From: an uncultured Spirochaetia bacterium
Lineage (GTDB): Bacteria; Spirochaetota; Spirochaetia; CAKZLE01
Direction: 5' to 3'
Assembly: GCA_937125225.1 (NCBI GenBank)
Contig: CAKZLE010000020.1
Span: forward strand, 310,001-374,000
Length of the DNA stretch: 64,000 nt
Part shown: positions 39,670 through 46,494 of the stretch, piece after piece
Position numbering within the stretch: the first letter of the stretch is position 1
Layout: every line of letters begins with the position of its first letter
Position numbers and translations under genes: made by a program
Notes under the pieces: model-generated
What the model was told of the DNA's origin: nothing
The model's input: only the letters and a program-made list of their open reading frames with translations
Database searches by the model: none

Positions 39670-40611
39670 ATGGATCTGAACTGGTTCGTATGCTTCCTTG
39701 GAGCAGCAGTAGTCGCAGGTACCCCATTGGTCCTTGCGACCTTGGGAGAACTCATAACAGAGAAGAGTGGATCATTGAATCTCGGTGTCGAGGGAATGAT
39801 GTACATGGGAGCTATCATCGGCTTCACGACTGGTCTTCAGACTGGAAGTCCCTTCTTCGCCTTCATTGGTGCTGCTCTTGCCGGAATCCTTGGAGCGATG
39901 ATCTTCGGCTTCGTCACCATAACCTTGAGAGCCAACCAGATTGTTACTGGTCTGACTCTTACGATGTTCGGGACGGGCTTTGCGGGATTTATCGGTACGC
40001 CGATCATCGGAGAACGGGCACCACAGAAGATCATCGATACCTTCGTTAAAGTGAAATTACCTCTTTTAGGTGATATACCGGTGATAGGGGAGATCTTCTT
40101 CAATCAGGACTATCTCGTCTACCTGACCTATATCCTCATTATTCTAGTAGGCTTCTATCTCTATAAGAGTAGATATGGACTCAACGGAACGATCGTCGGT
40201 GAAAATCCAAAGGCCGCAGATTCTCTAGGAATCTCGGTTATAGGGTACAGATACCTGCATCTAGCAATGGGTGGAGCCCTTTGTGGTCTAGCCGGAGGAT
40301 ATCTCTCCTTGATCTATGTCCCCTCTTGGCAGGACTCTATGATCGCAGGACGAGGATGGATCGCTGTTGCTTTGGTGATCTTCTCCAAATGGAATCCCTA
40401 CCGTGCCTATATCGGGGCACTGTTCTTCGGTGGATTGAATATCGTAGGTTTCAGATTACAGCAGTTCGATCTGCCAGTCTCGACCTATCTATTGGATGCT
40501 CTTCCCTATCTTATGACAGTCATCGTACTAGTCTTCGATTCGATGAGAAGTAAATCACGAAGTCATGCACCTGCAGGACTCGGAACACCCTATTTCAGAG
40601 AGGAGCGCTAG
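39670..40611 (+). CDS. ABC importer permease, second subunit (BPD_transp_2)
   Basis: 313 residues with about nine membrane helices. The signature TEKSGSLNLGVEGMMYMGAIIG and the loop GLNGTIVGENPKAADSLGISV are typical. It pairs with the preceding permease. GGGGAGG precedes the ATG. The corrinoid activator gene starts only 8 nt after its stop, which ties transport to methyl transfer chemistry. Confidence 0.93.
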   Translation: MDLNWFVCFLGAAVVAGTPLVLATLGELITEKSGSLNLGVEGMMYMGAIIGFTTGLQTGSPFFAFIGAALAGILGAMIFGFVTITLRANQIVTGLTLTMFGTGFAGFIGTPIIGERAPQKIIDTFVKVKLPLLGDIPVIGEIFFNQDYLVYLTYILIILVGFYLYKSRYGLNGTIVGENPKAADSLGISVIGYRYLHLAMGGALCGLAGGYLSLIYVPSWQDSMIAGRGWIAVALVIFSKWNPYRAYIGALFFGGLNIVGFRLQQFDLPVSTYLLDALPYLMTVIVLVFDSMRSKSRSHAPAGLGTPYFREER

Positions 40612-40619
40612 CGAATCAG

Positions 40620-42470
40620 ATGAGAGATGACCGTACCTATACGATAACTTTATTACCTCAACAACTGCATACCACCGCCTCTTTTGGGGATAATCTCCAT
40701 ACGGTGATCCATGCGATCCTTGTTGAGGTCGGTAGTGAACAACTCTCTGGGTATCAGAGTCCCTGTGGGGGCAGAGGTACCTGTGGTAAATGTAAAGTAC
40801 AGATCATATCGGGTATGACCTCACCCTTGAGTTCTCAGGAAGAGAGCCTTCTCAGTGAAGAAGAGATATCATCAGGTATACGCCTAGCCTGTTATCAGAG
40901 CATCGAGGATGATCTTATCATCAGAGAGTTCGCAGAACATCGTGAGATGTCAGTCGAGACCTCCTTCAACTCAGAGGAGGAGATGACCGTTGATAGAAGA
41001 TTCGTCGAGAGTGTTCTGATCACCTGTGAACTCCCGACCTTAGAGAATAATCAAGATATCGCTGCTAGAGTCATCGCTGCAGTGAAGGAGAAACACTCCC
41101 TCACTGATCATGAACTATCGCTCAACGTTCTTCATCAGCTTGCTGTGATGAATAGACATCTGACAGAGATAAAGGAATCTGTAGAGATATGGGTCCATAT
41201 CTGTAATGGGCGAATCAGTGGAATCAGCCCTGCTGAGGGACTCGAGAACTTCTTTGGCATCGCGGTAGATGTCGGAACGACTACTATAGCCTGTTATCTC
41301 ATAGATCTTGCCAATGGCAATATAATAGGAACTGAATCTGCTCTGAATGCACAGCATATCGCAGGAGCGGATGTGATTGCCCGAATCGGCTATACCATGA
41401 GCGAGGGAGATGGTTCTCAGATTCTCTCTGACTCGGTAAAAGAACAGATACAGGATCTGATCCTGAACCTCTGTGGATCCTATCAGGTATCCCCGGAACA
41501 GATCACCTCTGCAGCGATCGCAGGAAATACGACGATGATGCATCTACTGCTTGGTGTAGATGCAAGGACCATAAGTAGATATCCTTTTAACCCCGTATTC
41601 ACCAACAGTCTGATCTGCAGGGATCTCTTCGGAGAACTATTGAACTGTTCTGTCTATCTGCTCCCGAGTGCCTCAGGGTATATCGGCGCTGATATCGTAG
41701 GTGGAGTGGTCGCTATCGGGATGGAAAAGTCTCCGAAGACCTCGCTGTTCGTTGACATCGGTACCAACGGTGAGATCGTCTTGAAGACCGATAGTGCCGT
41801 CTATACCTGTTCTACAGCAGCAGGCCCAGCCTTCGAAGGGGCGAGCCTCTCGTGTGGATCTGGTGGTGTGACCGGTGTCATCGATAGTGTGACCTATCAT
41901 GATGAGAGCTTCAGATTCACTACGATCGGAGATATGGAACCTATGGCTATCTGTGGCTCAGGAGTACTCGATGCGGTAGCTCTTCTCATCAATGAGGGGC
42001 TCATCGATAAGAAGGGTAAGTTCACAGGAACCGATCATCAGTTGAGTGACCGGATCATAGAGGTCAAGGGGCAGAGGGCTCTGGCATTCGTTGGAGAGAA
42101 GGTCTATCTCAATCAAGCTGATATCCGAGAGATACAGCTGGCAAAGTCAGCGATCTGTACCGGGATAGAGTCTCTGAGTTCTGCTGCCGGAATCGCTCTT
42201 GAGGATATAGAGGTTCTCTATATTGGTGGAGGGTTCGGAAGTAAGATACGAATCTCCAGTGCAGCAGTGACGGGATTGATACCAGCAGTATTGTCAGACC
42301 GGGTCATCTGTGTGGGGAATTCCTCAGGAAGAGGTGCAGCAGGAGCCCTGCTAGATAAGAGTTTCAGAGAACGATGCGAAGCATTGCGAACGAATATGCA
42401 AGTTATTGATCTTTCTGGGCGTAAGAGCTTTACGAAGGATCTGATGAGAAATATGTACTTCAATGCGTAA
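40620..42470 (+). CDS. Reductive activator of corrinoid proteins (RACE, ASKHA/DUF4445)
   Basis: 616 residues. The N-terminal 2Fe-2S ferredoxin-like domain has Cys ligands in SPCGGRGTCGKCKVQ and a fourth in LACYQ (about residue 98). A linker leads to the ASKHA ATPase-like domain (GIAVDVGTTTIACYLIDL, FVDIGTNGEIVLKT, IAGNTTMMHLLLG). Such proteins use ATP to return inactive Co(II) corrinoid to Co(I) in methyltransferase systems. The gene follows the importer with an 8-nt gap and precedes the methyltransferase genes. GAGGAG lies 14 nt before the ATG, an unusually long spacing. Confidence 0.93.
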   Translation: MRDDRTYTITLLPQQLHTTASFGDNLHTVIHAILVEVGSEQLSGYQSPCGGRGTCGKCKVQIISGMTSPLSSQEESLLSEEEISSGIRLACYQSIEDDLIIREFAEHREMSVETSFNSEEEMTVDRRFVESVLITCELPTLENNQDIAARVIAAVKEKHSLTDHELSLNVLHQLAVMNRHLTEIKESVEIWVHICNGRISGISPAEGLENFFGIAVDVGTTTIACYLIDLANGNIIGTESALNAQHIAGADVIARIGYTMSEGDGSQILSDSVKEQIQDLILNLCGSYQVSPEQITSAAIAGNTTMMHLLLGVDARTISRYPFNPVFTNSLICRDLFGELLNCSVYLLPSASGYIGADIVGGVVAIGMEKSPKTSLFVDIGTNGEIVLKTDSAVYTCSTAAGPAFEGASLSCGSGGVTGVIDSVTYHDESFRFTTIGDMEPMAICGSGVLDAVALLINEGLIDKKGKFTGTDHQLSDRIIEVKGQRALAFVGEKVYLNQADIREIQLAKSAICTGIESLSSAAGIALEDIEVLYIGGGFGSKIRISSAAVTGLIPAVLSDRVICVGNSSGRGAAGALLDKSFRERCEALRTNMQVIDLSGRKSFTKDLMRNMYFNA

Positions 42471-42524
42471 CGATAGTGTGTAAGGAGGTCTAGCGGGTAG
42501 AATAAAGGTGTTACGAAATTCTGT

Positions 42525-42757
42525 CATAATCTTGCAATTGATTGTTTTTGCCAGAAGATGACAGATTGTAGTTTGTGGTGAGAAGCCATGCCTGCAAGCA
42601 TTCGCAACCTTGTCCATGACAAGTTTAAAACCTGGCGCTTGTTCGGTTATTTATGGATTTCTATCCATCGGATGGTCGATCTTGAGATACTCATGATCGA
42701 ATAGAGAGAGGGGGCAGGTACCCCCGTACAGTCTTTAATTTGGATAAGGAGAATGAT
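42525..42757 (+). promoter_or_regulatory. Structured leader with possible promoter before the methyltransferase gene
   Basis: A weak extended -10 (TGTCATAAT, CATAAT at 42525-42530) may start a transcript. Four hairpins follow in a row: CTTGTC/GACAAG (42609-42614 with 42618-42623), ATGGAT/ATCCAT (42653-42658 with 42663-42668), TCGATC/GATCGA (about 42677-42700) and GGGGG/CCCCC (42710-42714 with 42721-42725). The last lies 20-30 nt before the ribosome binding site. I could not match it to a known riboswitch class. Confidence 0.45.
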
Positions 42758-44143
42758 ATGAAACAGAAACCAGATCTTATTGAGATCCTGCGTAGATCTC
42801 GTGAAGGGGAGTACTGTAGTGCTCATGAATGGGACGTGAAGAGAGTTCCTAAAGCCGTGAAGAAGATGCTCAAGAAATATGATCTTCAGAATAAACTCGA
42901 CAAAGAGAACCCCGTCAATATGGATATGGAGCTAGCAGATAAGTTCTACCAGGCAGGATTCGACCTTGCTCTGGAACTCGGAATGCTCAATGAGGCTCGA
43001 GATAGGATCGTCAAGATCGATGAAGAGGAGCTCATCAGTACGTTGCACCTCGCACCGGCAGAGGTAGAACTCGGTTTCGGGCATGATAAGAGAATCATGA
43101 AATCTCGAACACCTTCCGACCCATACCCAATGCTCTTCGGTTCTTCTCTTGGTATCACCATGAGTGAAGAGGCTTGGCCTTATATCACTGAAGGTATCGC
43201 TAGACAGCCACAGGTCGACATCCTCGAATCAGGCTCACTATGTTCCATCAATGGTCTTGAAGCACTTCCGAATGACCCTTCAGAGACACTTCTGTGTTAT
43301 GAACAGGGACGTAAGCATGTCGCTCTCAGACGACAGGCAGGAAGAGAAGGAATGCCTGGTATTGGAAACATCTCAGCTGTGACCGAGTTCGGACAGTTCT
43401 GTTATGGAACTAGAGGGAACTTCTATACAACAGACCTCTCTTTGATCCTCTACCCATCAGAGATGAAGATCAACAATCAGACCATGCATAAGGTAGTACA
43501 TACTCTCGCTATGGGTGGAATGGTATTCGCTGGGTCTCCAGGAATGATCGGTGGAATGCCGGGACCTCCAGAAGGTGCAGTCATCTCAAGTATCGCAGCA
43601 GCACTCCTGCAGTATGCGATCCTCTTCTCGACCGTTGGTGGTGGAGAGCTCTATGACATCAGATACTTGTCAAACGTCAACCGTGAAGGTCTCTGGGCTT
43701 TAAGTGTCACACATCAGGCATTGAGCAGAAACACACACCTCTGTACTCATGGCATCGCAAATCAGGTATCAGGTCCAGGAACAAAAGAACTTCTCTATGA
43801 AACACTCGTAGGTGTCTCTGTTATCGCAGCCTCAGGAGCGTCTTTCTCAACAGGACCTCGTTCTGCAGGTGGAAAGTTCAATGACTACCTTTCTCCATTA
43901 GATTGTCGATGGTGTGCTGAAGTTGCTCACGCAGCATCAGGTATGGATCTCAAAGATGTGAATGCTCTCGTAAAAGAGTTCCTTCCAGAGTTCGAAGACA
44001 ATATCAAGACTCCGAACATCGGAAAACCTGTACAAGAAGTATGGGACCTCAAGAACTTCAAGCCTCTTCCAGAAGCTGAAGCAGTATATAACGAAGTACG
44101 AAGCCGAGCTAAAGCATTCGGCCTTCCACTTGACGCTATCTAG
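42758..44143 (+). CDS. MtmB-family corrinoid methyltransferase without pyrrolysine
   Basis: 461 residues from ATG 42758, with AAGGAG 7 nt upstream; archaeal MtmB has 458. The N-terminus (SREGEYCSAHEWDVKRVP) and the body follow monomethylamine methyltransferase. In methanogens the pyrrolysine lies at residue 202 in a GMGV-Pyl-GPE loop followed by GNIS. Here the matching stretch is AGREGMPGIGNIS (194-206), so about nine residues including pyrrolysine appear deleted. No in-frame TAG occurs inside the gene. MtmB proteins move a methyl group from a methylated amine to a corrinoid protein, and the partner gene follows directly. Loss of pyrrolysine implies a different substrate or mechanism. Codon use suggests strong expression. 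Confidence 0.85.
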   Translation: MKQKPDLIEILRRSREGEYCSAHEWDVKRVPKAVKKMLKKYDLQNKLDKENPVNMDMELADKFYQAGFDLALELGMLNEARDRIVKIDEEELISTLHLAPAEVELGFGHDKRIMKSRTPSDPYPMLFGSSLGITMSEEAWPYITEGIARQPQVDILESGSLCSINGLEALPNDPSETLLCYEQGRKHVALRRQAGREGMPGIGNISAVTEFGQFCYGTRGNFYTTDLSLILYPSEMKINNQTMHKVVHTLAMGGMVFAGSPGMIGGMPGPPEGAVISSIAAALLQYAILFSTVGGGELYDIRYLSNVNREGLWALSVTHQALSRNTHLCTHGIANQVSGPGTKELLYETLVGVSVIAASGASFSTGPRSAGGKFNDYLSPLDCRWCAEVAHAASGMDLKDVNALVKEFLPEFEDNIKTPNIGKPVQEVWDLKNFKPLPEAEAVYNEVRSRAKAFGLPLDAI

Positions 44144-44173
44144 AAAAGAAAAAGAGTTTAGGAGAATTTTAAT

Positions 44174-44869
44174 ATGAGTGATTTGATTAATAAATTGTAT
44201 GAAGCAGTCATTGAAGGTGAAGAAGACGACGCTCTGGAGATTGCGAAAGCAAGTATCGAAGCTGGACTCGAACCTTTGAAGGTTATTCGTGGTGGTATCC
44301 AGGCTGCAATGGATCTTATGGGAGATCAGTTCGAGAACGGTGAAGCGTTCCTCCCTGAGTTGATGCTCGCAGGTGATGCGGCGACTCTCGCAATGGAAGT
44401 ACTTCTTGCGAAGATCAAAGAAGATGGTGGAGAAGGTGCAGATTCCGGAACAGTCGTTATCGGTGTCATGGCAGGTGACCATCATGATATTGGAAAGAAC
44501 CTGGTTCGAGCTATCCTCTCCGCGAATGGATTCAAGGTCATTGACTTAGGAATCGACGTTGGAGTCAGAGACTTCATCGAAACAGCTAAGAGAGAGAATG
44601 CGAAAATCATCGCCTGTTCTACTCTTATCACCACATCTCTTCCATACCAGAAAGAGCTCATTGAGACTCTAGATGCTATGAAGATCAGAGAGAAATATCA
44701 GGTCATCCTCGGTGGTGGTCCTGTTACTCCTCAGTGGACGAACATGATCAAGGCTGACGGTTATTCGAATACTGCATCAGAGTGTGTTGAACTCTGTAAG
44801 CAGCTTGTATCCCGTGACCTTGAAGGTGGAGCTGCAGACCCGATCATCATCGGTGCGCTGAACGCTTGA
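44174..44869 (+). CDS. Corrinoid protein (MtmC/MtbC type)
   Basis: 231 residues. The N-terminal four-helix cap (MSDLINKLYEAVIEGEEDDA, FLPELMLAGDAA) precedes the B12-binding Rossmann domain with the DHHDIG motif (102-107); His104 should be the lower cobalt ligand. LITTSL and LGGGPV complete the fold. It carries the methyl group between the MtmB-like enzyme and a second methyltransferase, probably the UroD-type protein at 49400. It starts 30 nt after the MtmB-like gene with GTTTAGGAG upstream. A strong hairpin follows the gene. Confidence 0.95.
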   Translation: MSDLINKLYEAVIEGEEDDALEIAKASIEAGLEPLKVIRGGIQAAMDLMGDQFENGEAFLPELMLAGDAATLAMEVLLAKIKEDGGEGADSGTVVIGVMAGDHHDIGKNLVRAILSANGFKVIDLGIDVGVRDFIETAKRENAKIIACSTLITTSLPYQKELIETLDAMKIREKYQVILGGGPVTPQWTNMIKADGYSNTASECVELCKQLVSRDLEGGAADPIIIGALNA

Positions 44870-44880
44870 TAGACTATTAA

Positions 44881-44926
44881 AACCATCTGAGACCGGTAGG
44901 CATCTGTCTATCAGTCTCAGGTGGTT
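44881..44926 (+). other. Hairpin after the corrinoid protein gene
   Basis: A 13-bp stem AACCATCTGAGAC/GTCTCAGGTGGTT (44881-44893 with 44914-44926) with a 20-nt loop and no T tract. Like the one after bmp, it probably protects the 3' end of an abundant upstream mRNA segment while the operon continues. Confidence 0.6.
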
Positions 44927-44948
44927 CATCTATATGAGATGAGATTGC

Positions 44949-45620
44949 ATGAGAAAGACCTATTTGATCATCTGTGAGACGATATACGTAGAGTGTGAGT
45001 CGATCATACCTGATGATATGCTTGTCCTGAAACAGGACTTTACTCTACATAACAAACCTGATCTATTACGGGAGCATCTACAGGAGATCATTGATTCCAT
45101 ACCTGGAAAAGATGATGATATCGTATTAGGGTATGGACTCTGTTCCAATGCGACAGTGGGACTCTCTTCTAAGAGCCACAGACTGATACTCCCTAGGATC
45201 CACGATTGCATAGCTCTGTTCTGCGGCTCCCAATCCTGTTATAACAGGCATAAGGATGAGGCTATCGGGACCTTCTTCTTGACGAAAAGATTCATAGAAT
45301 CAGAAGATGGGAGATTCCATCTGTTAGAATACGATACATATATTGAGAGATACGGGGAGAAACTCGCACACAAGTATACGAAGATGCTTTTGACCCATTA
45401 CGAGAGGGCCGCACTTGTCGATACTGGTGAATATGATACTGCTCCCTATAAGAAGCTTGCACAGGAGTTCTGCGAGAGGTATGAGCTCGATTATACTGAG
45501 ATCACCGGGGATCAACGTTTGATGGTAAAACTCTTCTCTGAGGATTGGGATCATGAGATCATCATAGTCAAACCTGGGAATGAGGTCACTCTTCTTGATT
45601 ACTTGACTGATGCTCAGTAA
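44949..45620 (+). CDS. DUF1638 protein associated with methyltransferase systems
   Basis: 223 residues. The family pattern is clear: LGYGLCSNATVGL followed by LILPRIHDCIALFCGSQSCY. Cys, His and Asp residues in these two motifs could bind a metal. Genes of this family sit beside corrinoid methyltransferases in methanogens and anaerobic bacteria, but I know of no assigned function. Here it lies between the corrinoid protein and the molybdenum hydroxylase genes. The ribosome binding site is weak (GAGATGAG). Confidence 0.85.
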   Translation: MRKTYLIICETIYVECESIIPDDMLVLKQDFTLHNKPDLLREHLQEIIDSIPGKDDDIVLGYGLCSNATVGLSSKSHRLILPRIHDCIALFCGSQSCYNRHKDEAIGTFFLTKRFIESEDGRFHLLEYDTYIERYGEKLAHKYTKMLLTHYERAALVDTGEYDTAPYKKLAQEFCERYELDYTEITGDQRLMVKLFSEDWDHEIIIVKPGNEVTLLDYLTDAQ

Positions 45621-45696
45621 CAGACCATAGTAGATTTCTGGATTTCACGGTAGAATCCAAACAGATAATAACTAATTGAAGGAGTTGGAGGAATGT

Positions 45697-46494
45697 ATGA
45701 TAAGAAGTTATAAGCAGCCTCAGACAATAGAAGAGGCAGTCGCTTTGAAGAAAGAGCAGCCCGACGCAGATTATTTTGCGGGTGGGACCTGTATAAATCA
45801 TGCTGATTGCACTCAAACATATACCCATGTGATCTCTTTGGATAAATTGGGATTGGACTCGATAGAGATAGTAGACGGTGTGGTGAGGATAGGGTCTATG
45901 ACCACCTTTCAGAATCTTGTTGATTCTCCTCTGATCATGCCTGTCGTCAAGGATGCGGCAAGAGCTATCTATTCTCGTAATGTGAGGAACATGGCGACAA
46001 TCGGTGGGAATCTCGCAAGTTGTTGGACTCATTCAGCTATGATTCCTGCATTGACTGCATTGAAGTCAGTGATAGAACTCTCCACAAAAGAGGATCTACC
46101 TATTGAAGAGTTTCTCGACTCTCAGAGTGAGGCTCTGATCACTGCGGTAAAGATACCTTTGAGTAATAGAGCCTGTTCAGTCAAAAGAGTCAGGAGATCT
46201 AGTGGCTCGAAGACCCTCTTGAGCTTTGCAGTTTCTCTGGAACTCAGTGAAGACGGGATGTGCATAGACCCTATCGTTATCGCGACAGGTTTTGCTGAGG
46301 TCCCTGTGAGGCTATCTGAGATAGAGACGCTTCTTACTAAGAGAAAAGAGCATTCGGTTTTCGAGTTCGATCTGGCCTTCAGAGCCATGAAAGAGCTTTC
46401 CACTGATGAACATAGCTCAAAAGCATATAAGACCTATATCTCGGCACGAACGGTCGTAGCCTGTGCAGAGCAATGTAAGGAGGTACTGGCATGA
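45697..46494 (+). CDS. ygfM: YgfM-type FAD subunit of a molybdenum hydroxylase
   Basis: 265 residues from ATG 45697, with GGAGG 6 nt upstream. The FAD-binding fold of xanthine dehydrogenase medium subunits is recognisable in DYFAGGTCINH, RIGSMTTFQNL and RNMATIGGNLAS. It resembles E. coli YgfM, the partner of XdhD. It would carry electrons from the molybdenum subunit to an acceptor. The xdhD start overlaps its stop (ATGA), so the two are made together. The usual 2Fe-2S subunit gene is absent; compare the cysteine-free domain of XdhD. Confidence 0.88.
   Translation: MIRSYKQPQTIEEAVALKKEQPDADYFAGGTCINHADCTQTYTHVISLDKLGLDSIEIVDGVVRIGSMTTFQNLVDSPLIMPVVKDAARAIYSRNVRNMATIGGNLASCWTHSAMIPALTALKSVIELSTKEDLPIEEFLDSQSEALITAVKIPLSNRACSVKRVRRSSGSKTLLSFAVSLELSEDGMCIDPIVIATGFAEVPVRLSEIETLLTKRKEHSVFEFDLAFRAMKELSTDEHSSKAYKTYISARTVVACAEQCKEVLA

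Noticed and set aside
44141-44143. The MtmB-like gene stops with TAG, the pyrrolysine codon
   Set aside because: The protein is already full length at this stop, the next in-frame TAG is only 15 nt later, and no pyl genes are in the window. Ordinary termination is the simplest reading.
43937-44485. Open frame of 182 codons opposite to the methyltransferase/corrinoid protein junction
   Set aside because: It crosses two well-supported genes on the other strand, and its translation is Cys/Phe/Ser-rich without a recognisable domain.
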